Shown piece after piece: positions 41,753 through 49,832 of a DNA stretch of 64,000 nt. This DNA comes from Anthropogastromicrobium sp052273485 (GTDB taxonomy: Bacteria > Bacillota > Clostridia > Lachnospirales > Lachnospiraceae), in NCBI GenBank assembly GCA_052273485.1, contig DAVZID010000007.1, positions 1 through 64,000 on the forward strand. The letters are read 5' to 3'. The notes below the pieces were generated by a model. It was not told the DNA's origin, ran no database searches, and saw only the letters and a program-made list of their open reading frames with translations. A program made the translations under genes and the position numbers. Numbering within the stretch: position 1 is the stretch's first letter; every line of letters begins with the position of its first letter.

Positions 41753-43429
41753 TTATTTATTGGTTCCCGGAACCTGTAAAACTGCACCCTTGCTTGCATC
41801 GGTAACGAGTGCTGCGTAGCGTGCCAGATAACCAGTGGTTACCTTTGGCTCTCTCGGTGTCCATGCTGCTCTTCTTCTTGCCATCTCCTCATCAGAAACG
41901 CGCACATTTAAGGTGTTTGCCGGGATATTGATCTCGATAATATCGCCTTCCTCAACAAGTGCAATCGGACCGCCGACAGCTGCCTCCGGGCATACATGTC
42001 CAATGCTGGCTCCTCTAGATGCACCAGAGAAACGTCCATCAGTGATCAATGCAACGCTGGAGCCAAGGCCCATACCTGCGATTGCGGAAGTCGGATTTAA
42101 CATCTCTCTCATACCAGGGCCACCCTTTGGTCCCTCGTAACGGATGACTACAACATCACCTGCAACGATCTTGCCGCCCTTGATGGCTGCAATTGCATCG
42201 TCCTCACAGTCGAATACACGAGCCGGTCCCTCATGAACCATCATCTCCGGTGCAACTGCGGAACGCTTTACAACACCAGAATCTGGTGCTAAGTTACCCT
42301 TTAATACAGCGATTCCACCAGTCTGGCTGTATGGATTGTCGATCGGACGGATAACCTCTGGATCCTTGTTGACAACATTTGCGATATTCTCGCCAACGGT
42401 CTTTCCAGTAACGGTCATACAGTCAAGATTCAGCAGATTCTTCTTGGACAACTCGTTCATAACGGCATATACACCGCCTGCTTCATTTAACTGCTCCATA
42501 TAAGTATGGCCTGCCGGAGCTAAGTGGCACAGATTTGGAGTCTTTGCACTAATGCCATTTGCGATATCAACGTTTAAAGCTACGCCAGCCTCTCTTGCGA
42601 TTGCCGGAAGATGAAGCATACTGTTGGTAGAACATCCAAGTGCCATATCAACAGTCAATGCATTGACAAATGCCTTCTCGGTCATGATATCTCTTGGACA
42701 GATGTTCTTCTCAACCATCTCCATAACCTTCATACCAGCGTGCTTTGCAAGCTTGATTCGCTCAGAGTAAACAGCTGGGATGGTTCCGTTGCCCTGAAGG
42801 CCCATACCAAGAGCCTCAGTCAGACAGTTCATGGAGTTTGCGGTGTACATACCAGAGCAGGAACCGCAGGTTGGACATGTCTTACACTCGTACTCGTACA
42901 CATCCTCCTCGGTCATCTTGCCTGCTGCGTAAGCACCAACTGCCTCAAACATGGAAGAAAGGCTGGTTCTCTGTCCCTTTACGTGACCAGCAAGCATCGG
43001 GCCACCGCTGACAAATACGGTCGGGATGTTAATTCTGGCTGCGGCCATTAACAGACCAGGTACGTTCTTATCACAGTTTGGAACCATAACAAGACCATCA
43101 AACTGATGTGCCATTGCCATACACTCGGTGGAATCAGCGATCAGATCTCTTGTAACAAGAGAATACTTCATACCAACGTGTCCCATTGCGATACCATCAC
43201 AGACAGCGATAGCTGGGAATACAACTGGCACACCTCCTGCCATTGCGACGCCTAACTTAACTGCCTCTACGATCTTGTCCAGATTCATATGACCTGGAAC
43301 GATCTCATTATAGGAGCTGACAATACCGATCATCGGCTTGTCCATCTCTTCCTTTGTAAAGCCTAATGCATTAAACAGGGATCTGTGCGGTGCCTGCTGC
43401 ATTCCTTTTCTTACATTATCACTTCTCAT
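41753..43429 (-). CDS. ilvD: Dihydroxy-acid dehydratase
   Basis: A 558-residue iron-sulfur enzyme forming the 2-oxo acids of valine and isoleucine. Cluster and metal residues are visible in PNCDKNVPGLLMA and CPTCGSCSGMYTANSMN; ALGCSTNSMLHLPAIA and GRFSGASRGASIGHVCPEA are typical. I start at MRSDNVRKGMQ (43429), which has AGAGGGGG ten bases upstream; the frame runs nine codons further. It follows leuB by 19 bases. Confidence 0.96.
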   Translation of the reverse strand: MRSDNVRKGMQQAPHRSLFNALGFTKEEMDKPMIGIVSSYNEIVPGHMNLDKIVEAVKLGVAMAGGVPVVFPAIAVCDGIAMGHVGMKYSLVTRDLIADSTECMAMAHQFDGLVMVPNCDKNVPGLLMAAARINIPTVFVSGGPMLAGHVKGQRTSLSSMFEAVGAYAAGKMTEEDVYEYECKTCPTCGSCSGMYTANSMNCLTEALGMGLQGNGTIPAVYSERIKLAKHAGMKVMEMVEKNICPRDIMTEKAFVNALTVDMALGCSTNSMLHLPAIAREAGVALNVDIANGISAKTPNLCHLAPAGHTYMEQLNEAGGVYAVMNELSKKNLLNLDCMTVTGKTVGENIANVVNKDPEVIRPIDNPYSQTGGIAVLKGNLAPDSGVVKRSAVAPEMMVHEGPARVFDCEDDAIAAIKGGKIVAGDVVVIRYEGPKGGPGMREMLNPTSAIAGMGLGSSVALITDGRFSGASRGASIGHVCPEAAVGGPIALVEEGDIIEINIPANTLNVRVSDEEMARRRAAWTPREPKVTTGYLARYAALVTDASKGAVLQVPGTNK

Positions 43430-43448
43430 GGTGTAAAAACCCCCTCTA

Positions 43449-44537
43449 TTAACCAAGAATCTTTTCTGCGATCAGATCGCCCATAGAAACGGTGCCAACC
43501 TGTGTCATGCCTTCTGACATGATATCAACGGTACGATAACCTGCCTGTAAAACCTCTTCTACTGCGGTCTCAACTGCCTTTGCTTCTTCGTCAAGATCGA
43601 AGGAATAACGAAGCAGCATTGCTGCTGAGAGAATCGTCGCAATCGGGTTTGCAATGCCCTTTCCTGCGATATCCGGCGCAGAGCCGTGGCTTGGCTCATA
43701 GAGTCCAAGCTTACCTGCACCAAGGCTTGCGGATGACAGCATACCGATGGAACCAGTGATCATACTTGCCTCATCCGAAAGAATATCACCAAACATGTTC
43801 TCGGTCAGAATGACATCGAACTGTCTCGGATTCATAACAAGCTGCATTGCACAGTTGTCAACTAACATATGCTTTACCGTTACATCCGGATAATCTTTTG
43901 CGACTTCATCGACAACGACTCTCCACAGTCTGGAGGTGTCCAGGACGTTTGCCTTATCGACGCTGATTACATTCTTGCCGCGCTTTCTTGCAATCTCGAA
44001 TGCCTTGATCGCAATTCTCTTAATCTCATTCTCGTCATATGCCATAATATCGGTAGACTTGCGAACACCATTTACTTCCTCTGTCTTATGTTCTCCGAAG
44101 TACACGCCTCCGGTCAGCTCTCTCATCATAACGATATCAAATCCATTGCCAACGATCTCTGGCTTTAACGGACAAGCATCCTTTAACTGTGCAAACAGCT
44201 TTGCAGGACGGATGTTCGCAAACAGTCCCAATCCCTTACGAATCTTTAACAGGCCTGCCTCCGGTCTTAAGTTTGGTGCTACCTGATACCATCTTGAATT
44301 GCCGACATTTCCGCCTACTGCACCGAGCAGTACCGCGTCACTTGCCTTTGCCTTTTCAAGTGCTTCCTCTGTCAGCGGTTCGCCATATGCATCGATAGAG
44401 CAGCCACCCATCAGAAGGGTCTCATATTCAAATTCATGTCCATATTTTTTTGCTACAGTATCCAATACCTTTTTCGCTTCTGCCACAATCTCAGGACCAA
44501 TTCCGTCACCTGGTATCAACGCAATCTTTCCAGTCAT
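43449..44537 (-). CDS. leuB: 3-isopropylmalate dehydrogenase
   Basis: Oxidises and decarboxylates 3-isopropylmalate in leucine synthesis, using NAD. The 362-residue protein has LIPGDGIGPEIVAEAKKVL, the substrate Arg region GLFANIRPAKLF, MRELTGGVYFGEH, DKANVLDTSRLWR and GLYEPSHGSAPDIAGKGIAN. leuA, leuC and leuD are not adjacent, so the leucine pathway is split. It heads the leuB-ilvD-ilvB unit behind a hairpin-rich leader. Confidence 0.96.
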   Translation of the reverse strand: MTGKIALIPGDGIGPEIVAEAKKVLDTVAKKYGHEFEYETLLMGGCSIDAYGEPLTEEALEKAKASDAVLLGAVGGNVGNSRWYQVAPNLRPEAGLLKIRKGLGLFANIRPAKLFAQLKDACPLKPEIVGNGFDIVMMRELTGGVYFGEHKTEEVNGVRKSTDIMAYDENEIKRIAIKAFEIARKRGKNVISVDKANVLDTSRLWRVVVDEVAKDYPDVTVKHMLVDNCAMQLVMNPRQFDVILTENMFGDILSDEASMITGSIGMLSSASLGAGKLGLYEPSHGSAPDIAGKGIANPIATILSAAMLLRYSFDLDEEAKAVETAVEEVLQAGYRTVDIMSEGMTQVGTVSMGDLIAEKILG

Positions 44538-44680
44538 CTTTTATCCTTTCCAACAGCCAACGGCTGTCTGCACAAAGTTTCTTTAATGACTACAATTCAC
44601 ATGACGCGTGAACTGTAGGTCAAATCATAACGAAAGTACAAGCACCTTGCAGCACTTGTACTTCCCTATGTTAGTATATT
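44538..44680 (-). promoter_or_regulatory. leuB leader with three successive hairpins
   Basis: On the minus strand a TATACT (plus 44673-44678) is a good -10, but the best -35 is weak or badly spaced. The leader then contains AAGTACAAG/CTTGTACTT (44634-44663), the palindrome CTACAGTTCAC...GTGAATTGTAG (44590-44618) and CAGCC-GTT-GGCTG just before the GGAAAGG ribosome-binding site. No T-box sequence or leucine-codon leader peptide was found. The middle palindrome resembles the ends of the element at 61688-61879. Confidence 0.5.
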
Positions 44681-44903
44681 TTGGTTTTTTTTTCAAGAGA
44701 ACAAACTTTGTTTCACAAATACCATCAACAAGTAATTAAATTACATCAATTTTTTTGAAGTAACTCAACACTTATCAATAAAATGCAATGAGGTTATTTG
44801 CTCTAATATATCCTCTATTGTTTTTTGCTTTCGGTAAGTTCACGGATGCAAGTTACGAAGGCGGTTCGACGATTGTTTTGACGCGTTGTAAACTATATTA
44901 CTC
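44681..44903. other. Intergenic stretch without a gene
   Basis: AT-rich sequence with no coding potential. A T-run (44683-44693) is on the plus strand. Near 44850-44895 an imperfect repeat begins AGTTACGAAGGCG and ends CGCGTTGTAAACT; it loosely recalls the dispersed intergenic elements but shares no long exact word with them. Confidence 0.4.
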
Positions 44904-45203
44904 TTACTCCTTCATTCTCTCAAATACCATCTCGTAGCCGTCACTTCCAAAGTTTAAGCTTCGGTTCACACGGCTGATTGTCGCGGTGGATGCACCTGTC
45001 TTCTGCGCGATCTCAAGATAGGTATTCTTTTGGCGCAGCATGGAAGCGACCTCAAAACGCTGCGCAATCGACTGAAGCTCATTTACGGTACATACGTCCT
45101 CAAAAAAGGCATAACACTCGTCAATATCCTTCAGTGTCAGAATTGCCTGAAACAGATGATCCGTCTCAGGATTTTTAATTTTTTTATTCATTCTAATTGC
45201 CAT
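44904..45203 (-). CDS. YerC/YecD family TrpR-related regulator
   Basis: A 99-residue DNA-binding protein of the TrpR-like YerC/YecD family: helical DHLFQAILTLKDIDECYAFFED, then the HTH region FEVASMLRQKNTYLEIAQKTGASTATISRVNR, split here as MLRQKNTYLEIAQ and TGASTATISRVNR, followed by SLNFGSDGYEMVFERM. It probably acts as a dimeric repressor; target genes are unknown. The start is uncertain between 45203 and 45191 (MNKKIKNPETDH); neither has a good ribosome-binding site. It is separated from the arginase-like gene by 85 bases. Confidence 0.88.
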   Translation of the reverse strand: MAIRMNKKIKNPETDHLFQAILTLKDIDECYAFFEDVCTVNELQSIAQRFEVASMLRQKNTYLEIAQKTGASTATISRVNRSLNFGSDGYEMVFERMKE

Positions 45204-45288
45204 GTGCGTTTTTGACAGGTACTAGCGGTCCATGATGAAAAACTGTCAGCGCACACGGCTTCTCCTTTCCTTTGTCTTTTCGATCTGC

Positions 45289-46080
45289 TTATATTTTGGC
45301 ACGGTAAAGCGAAAAAGTCAAGTCTTTTTGATAAGTTACAATTGTTTGATTGGTATTGCTGTTTGTCTGTGCACCTGTTCCTGCACCAGACGTTTCCTCA
45401 GACGCCTTTTGCTCGCCACACACATCCATGCCATAAAAGTGTGCACCTGACGCTTTTGCAGTCTCCAAAAAGTCCAAAATTTCTGAAAGCTTCATGCTGC
45501 CCTGGCTCCAGTCGGTAACGGCCTCTTTTCGGTCTAGTACATCCTTATCCAGTGAAATGTAGACTGGCCATTCCAAAAGTGCTTTATACAGTTCTTCTTT
45601 TCGTTCGTCAAATTCTTCCTCTGTCACCCATGTGATGCGTGAATCGGAAAGAAGTTGCACTGCCGTACCGTCCTCATCCGCCGGGCCAACTAAGATTGCC
45701 TTTTTTAAATTTGGAAGATCCTTTAATGCGCAAAGAACCCAGCTGCCGCAAGTTAACAGATCGCCGCCAAATGCACTCTCCATGCAGTCTGAGTGGTGAT
45801 CAAATAAAAGAAGGCTAAATGGCTGATCAATTCGCTGCAAAAACAAAAGACTTAAATAATGATAATCGCCTGAGTCAATAAAATGAAGCACATTTACGGG
45901 AACGTCAGCTAGTCGGTTTGTCAATTCTTCTCTCGCCTCATCGCTGCAAAAATATAGGCTGCCGGACACATCGGTGCAGTCAATGCATATACAATCAGGT
46001 GATTGTCCCTTTTCTTTTGCCTTCCAAAAGGGCTGGCTGTCATAGGCACCTGACAATGAAATCAAATAATACGGGATCAT
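45289..46080 (-). CDS. Arginase/agmatinase-superfamily enzyme
   Basis: A 263-residue ureohydrolase-fold protein. The binuclear manganese ligands appear intact: GDYHYL (His), LLLFDHHSDCME (DxHxD), and YISLDKDVLD (DxD). It is shorter at the N-terminus than typical 300-residue arginases, and the loop sequences differ, so the substrate could be arginine, agmatine, formiminoglutamate or another guanidino compound. The start MIPYYLISLSGAYD has AGGAGG ten bases upstream and overlaps the stop of the HAD gene (ATGA). Confidence 0.82.
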   Translation of the reverse strand: MIPYYLISLSGAYDSQPFWKAKEKGQSPDCICIDCTDVSGSLYFCSDEAREELTNRLADVPVNVLHFIDSGDYHYLSLLFLQRIDQPFSLLLFDHHSDCMESAFGGDLLTCGSWVLCALKDLPNLKKAILVGPADEDGTAVQLLSDSRITWVTEEEFDERKEELYKALLEWPVYISLDKDVLDRKEAVTDWSQGSMKLSEILDFLETAKASGAHFYGMDVCGEQKASEETSGAGTGAQTNSNTNQTIVTYQKDLTFSLYRAKI

Positions 46081-46775
46081 ACCGGCTTGTCCTCCTGACA
46101 ACCATTTTCCTGACTTTTGTTTTGGGAAAAAGTTGCTTTCAAATACTCTCTTACTGCAAGCAAATCCGGTAGAATCACACCAGTCAAACAGCGCATTTCT
46201 TCATCTGGCTCTAATAGATCCGGCACCATAATCGGATACAGTCCTGCGGCATGGAGAGAACGCACTCCATTAAAAGAGTCTTCTACACCGTAGGCACTCT
46301 TTGGATCAATACCCATGCGCTTACATGCCTCCAAATAAATGTCTGGCTCTGGCTTACTCTTTTGGGCCATCTCGCCACCCACGATCACATCAAAGTACTG
46401 CACCAGTCCGGCATGCGTCAACTGGCGGATTACGGTTTGGCTTCTGGTGGAGGAGGCAAGACCGACATGCGCACCACTCTCCTTTAACCATGACAGCAAC
46501 TCTCTTGCTCCTTTTTTGACTGGAAGCCCCTCTGCCTCTTCAATCTCATGAAAACGGTTGGATGTATCCTTTCGAAATTCCTCATATGGGAAATCTGCGC
46601 CCTGATAGCCGCACACGATTTCTTTTGTCTTTTCAATAGTCGTGCCGATGCAGGCATGAAACATCCCCTTTGCATCTTTTAACTGATATTTTTCTTTGTA
46701 GTCCTGCCAACAGCGTTCGCATACATGCTCGGAATCAAAAATAACTCCATCCATATCAAATACAATATTCATCAT
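46077..46775 (-). CDS. HAD-family hydrolase (beta-phosphoglucomutase-like)
   Basis: A 232-residue HAD phosphatase with motif I VFDMDGVIFDSEHVCERCW, a helical cap, motif II VGLASSTRSQ, the Lys in QKSKPEPDIYLEACKRMG and motif IV AYGVEDSFNGVRSLHAAG. The motif set fits phosphatases or phosphoglucomutases acting on sugar phosphates. It is translationally coupled to the arginase-like gene by a four-base overlap, an unusual pairing whose meaning is unclear. Confidence 0.9.
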   Translation of the reverse strand: MMNIVFDMDGVIFDSEHVCERCWQDYKEKYQLKDAKGMFHACIGTTIEKTKEIVCGYQGADFPYEEFRKDTSNRFHEIEEAEGLPVKKGARELLSWLKESGAHVGLASSTRSQTVIRQLTHAGLVQYFDVIVGGEMAQKSKPEPDIYLEACKRMGIDPKSAYGVEDSFNGVRSLHAAGLYPIMVPDLLEPDEEMRCLTGVILPDLLAVREYLKATFSQNKSQENGCQEDKPV

Positions 46776-46813
46776 TTCTTCTCCCTTCTATGTCTTTTTT
46801 TGAAAGCACAAAT

Positions 46814-46835
46814 GCCGCCCTGTTGTCAGGGCGGC
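46814..46835. terminator. GC-rich hairpin upstream of the HAD gene
   Basis: GCCGCCCT-GTTGTC-AGGGCGGC is a perfect 8-bp stem, followed on the plus strand by GAAATTCTATTTT. It probably insulates the uxuB end from the HAD gene. Confidence 0.6.
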
Positions 46836-46858
46836 GAAATTCTATTTTCGTAACATAT

Positions 46859-46951
46859 ATGAGGCGCTGAGGTGAATGTGCTTTACGAGACGGGACGTTG
46901 TAGCGGGCCCGTTGTCAAAATACAAAGTCACTTCACCGAAGCGCCCCTCAT
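46859..46951. repeat. Intergenic structured element, copy A
   Basis: ATGAGG at one end pairs with CCTCAT at the other. Inside, on the plus strand, CGCT-GA-GGTGAA pairs with TTCACC-GA-AGCG, leaving an opposed GA/GA loop; CGGG and CCCG form an inner stem. GGTGAATGTGCTTTACGAG matches copy B with small changes, and ACAAAGTCACTTCACCGA (46922-46939) is the exact reverse complement of a word in copy C. It lies just beyond the uxuB stop codon. Confidence 0.65.
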
Positions 46952-46971
46952 AACCTACCGGGTCTCCAGTT

Positions 46972-48588
46972 TTAGTCTACATACTTCTTTAAGGTGTTGC
47001 GCACTGCATCCTTGCCAGCCAGCATCTCAACGAACATGCCCTCTACCTTATCTGCAAGACCAGCCTCGTACATGTCAACGCCAAAGATTGCCTTGTTGGT
47101 CAAGATGTCCTTAAGCTGTCCCTTGTAGGTTTCTGGCTTTCCAGCCTCTACACCTGCGAGCTTGCTCTGAAGCTCATCTAACATCGGGTCGCTGCTAAGC
47201 TCCATCTTCTGAAGCTTATCATCGGTTCCAAGCAGATAACGAAGCCATCCAGCAATTGCAAGCGGAATGTACACTAAGGATGCGCAGTCAAGTTCGCTGC
47301 TTGCCATATAGGACTTCATAGTCTCACCAAAACGAACAGTGATCTTCTGAGAGGTATCGGTTGCGATACGCTGCGGGGTATCTGGCATGAATGGATTTGG
47401 AAGACGCTTCTCAATAACCTCGTCGATAAATGCCTTCGGAGAAAGGATGCCCGGGTCGGTAACAACCTTCATGCCTTCATCGTAACCGATGTGACGAATC
47501 AGTCCAGTCAGTTCTTTATCCTTCATCTCGTCTGCGATCAGGTTGTAGCCAAGCAGACAACCATATACAGCCAGTGCGGTATGCAGCGGATTCAGACAGG
47601 TTGTTACCTTCATGCGCTCTACACGGTTTACAGTATCTCGGTCGGTCAGGTAAACACCAGCCTTCTCCAAAGACGGGCGACCATTCGGGAACTTGTCCTC
47701 GATTACAAGATACTGCGGTCCCTCTGCGTTTACAAACGGTGCAATATAGGTATTTCTGGAAGTGATAACCGGAGCCATCTCCTCAACGCCTGCTGCCTCT
47801 AACTTCTCCTCAACGGCCTTTGCCGGTCTTGGGGTGATCTTATCGATCATACTCCATGGGAAGCTAATGCTAGACTCATCCTCAAGGTATGCAATAAACT
47901 CCTCGGTTACAAAACCTTTTTCTGCCCATGCCTTTGCGATTGTCATGACAGATGCCTGAAGCTTCTCACCATTGTGAGAACAGTTATCCATGCTAACAAC
48001 AGCAAGCGGATAGCGGCCTGCCTTAAAACGCTCGAAAAGAAGTGCTGCAACGATGCTCATCGCATGCTTTGCACTTGCCGGGCCATTTTCGATATCAGAT
48101 GCAACAACTGGAAGGAAGTTTCCATTGATTCCCTTCAGCGCGTAACCCTTCTCGGTAACCGTAAAGCTGATCATCTGTAAGGATGAATTTGCAAAGATAT
48201 CCTTTAATCTGTCATACTCTGCTTCATCAGCTGTATTTGCCTTAATTCCGTCTGCGATACTTGCGATCACGCGGCTGGATGTGCTGCCGTCTGGAAGAAG
48301 CGTTACCATCAGTGTCATGGACTGATGTGGCTTGTAGATCTTATCAATGATATCATAATCAAAGGTCTCTGCTGCGATGATTCCTCTGTCTGCTGCGCCC
48401 TTGTTTAACAGATCTTCCTGTAAACCTGCAATGTAACCACGGAAAATGTTACCTGCACCAAAATGAACCCATACCGGATTTTCCAGTGTCTTTTTATGAA
48501 CGGCTTCAATATCATAGGATGGCAGTGTAATTGCTGCCTTTGCAAATTCATTTTTCTTTTGTGTTACATCCTGTAATGTCAGTTTCAT
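46972..48588 (-). CDS. uxuB: Fructuronate reductase / mannonate oxidoreductase
   Basis: A 538-residue enzyme of the mannitol dehydrogenase family, interconverting D-fructuronate and D-mannonate with NAD(H). The NAD-binding VWVHFGAGNIFRGYIAGLQE, MDNCSHNGEKL, and ITPRPA followed by VIEDKFPNGRPSLEKAGVYL fit the fructuronate reductase branch. I start at MKLTLQDVTQKK (48588), with AGGAGA six to eight bases upstream; this ATG overlaps the uxuA stop (ATGA). Together with uxuA it forms the glucuronate-to-KDG branch; the isomerase uxaC and the KDG kinase and aldolase are not in the window. Confidence 0.9.
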   Translation of the reverse strand: MKLTLQDVTQKKNEFAKAAITLPSYDIEAVHKKTLENPVWVHFGAGNIFRGYIAGLQEDLLNKGAADRGIIAAETFDYDIIDKIYKPHQSMTLMVTLLPDGSTSSRVIASIADGIKANTADEAEYDRLKDIFANSSLQMISFTVTEKGYALKGINGNFLPVVASDIENGPASAKHAMSIVAALLFERFKAGRYPLAVVSMDNCSHNGEKLQASVMTIAKAWAEKGFVTEEFIAYLEDESSISFPWSMIDKITPRPAKAVEEKLEAAGVEEMAPVITSRNTYIAPFVNAEGPQYLVIEDKFPNGRPSLEKAGVYLTDRDTVNRVERMKVTTCLNPLHTALAVYGCLLGYNLIADEMKDKELTGLIRHIGYDEGMKVVTDPGILSPKAFIDEVIEKRLPNPFMPDTPQRIATDTSQKITVRFGETMKSYMASSELDCASLVYIPLAIAGWLRYLLGTDDKLQKMELSSDPMLDELQSKLAGVEAGKPETYKGQLKDILTNKAIFGVDMYEAGLADKVEGMFVEMLAGKDAVRNTLKKYVD

Positions 48589-49658
48589 CTCTGATTCTCC
48601 TTTACAATAGCCTCCCACAGACCGCATAAATATGCGGCACCAAGTGCTCTGTCATACAGACCGTATCCCGGCATTGCCTTCTCACCCCAGATCATTCTTC
48701 CATGGTCTGGACGGATAATTCCATCGAATCCAGTGTCATACAATGCCTTCATGATTGCATGCATATCAAAGGTACCATCAGAGGACAGATGAGCGGACTC
48801 CTCGAAATCGTTCATGCCGTCGTTGAACTGTAAGTTTCTGATATGTGCAAAATGGATTCTTCCCTTCAGGGCATGAATCATCTCTACTAAGTTATTGTTT
48901 AAGTTCGTGCCGTAGGAACCGGTACAGAAGGTAACACCGTTGTGCGGGTTATCTACCATCTTCATCATGCGAAGGATGTGTTCCTTGTTGTTGATGATAC
49001 GCGGCAGACCAAATACGCTCCAAGACGGATCATCTGGATGGATTGCCATGTTGATGTCGTACTTATCACATACTGGCATGATTGCTTCCAGGAAATACTT
49101 TAAGTTTGCAAACAGCTTTTCCTCGTCGATGTCTGCATACTCCTCGAACAGCTGCTTTACCTTTGCCATACGCTCTGGCTCCCAACCTGGCATAACAGTT
49201 CCGTTCATATCATTTGAAATGGAATCAAACATCTTTGCCGGATCGATGCTGTCTACAGTCTTCTGATTGTATGCAAGAACGGTGGAACCATCCTTTCTCA
49301 TACGGGCCAACTCAGTACGTGTCCAGTCAAATACTGGCATAAAGTTGTAGCATACCATATGGATGTCTGCCTTACCAAGGTTCTCCAGTGTCTTGATATA
49401 TGCATCAATATCCTTGTCACGCTCTGGAGCTCCCGTTTTGATTGCATCGCTGATATTTACACTCTCAATGCCCGGAAGAGTCAAACCTGCTGCCTCTACC
49501 TCATTCTTAAGAGCCATAATCTCCTCATAAGTCCACAGCTCACCTGGCATTTTGTTGTAAAGAGTAGAAATAACACCCTTTACATAAGCGGTCTGTCTGA
49601 TCTGCTGTAAGGTAACGGTATCATACTGGCTGCCGTACCATCTCATTGTCATCTGCAT
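48585..49658 (-). CDS. uxuA: Mannonate dehydratase
   Basis: Dehydrates D-mannonate to 2-keto-3-deoxygluconate. The 357-residue TIM-barrel protein shows MRWYGSQYDTVTLQQIRQ, VCYNFMPVFDWTRT, NMAIHPDDPSW, GVTFCTGSYGTNLNNN (Cys ligand) and GIIRPDHGRMIWGE (His). I start at MQMTMRWYGSQ because AGGAGG lies about nine bases before it; ten further upstream codons are open. It is coupled to uxuB. A possible promoter with extended -10 (TGCTAATAT on the minus strand) lies near 49740-49770. Confidence 0.95.
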   Translation of the reverse strand: MQMTMRWYGSQYDTVTLQQIRQTAYVKGVISTLYNKMPGELWTYEEIMALKNEVEAAGLTLPGIESVNISDAIKTGAPERDKDIDAYIKTLENLGKADIHMVCYNFMPVFDWTRTELARMRKDGSTVLAYNQKTVDSIDPAKMFDSISNDMNGTVMPGWEPERMAKVKQLFEEYADIDEEKLFANLKYFLEAIMPVCDKYDINMAIHPDDPSWSVFGLPRIINNKEHILRMMKMVDNPHNGVTFCTGSYGTNLNNNLVEMIHALKGRIHFAHIRNLQFNDGMNDFEESAHLSSDGTFDMHAIMKALYDTGFDGIIRPDHGRMIWGEKAMPGYGLYDRALGAAYLCGLWEAIVKENQR

Positions 49659-49832
49659 AACGAATTCTCCTCCTGTTTGAACTGCCAATTATCCATTACA
49701 GATAAGCTGCAGTTTTATATATTTTTTACTATACTTACATATTAGCATAGATCACTGTGATTGAAAATGTGTTTTCTTACATTTTTTGTGTGGTTTTTGG
49801 CAGTAAAATTTTTGTTCGTGCTGCACTCATAC

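Noticed and set aside
44538..44680. T-box leader for the leucine/valine operon
   Set aside because: No conserved T-box core (AGGGTGGNACCGCG-like) or specifier loop could be found.
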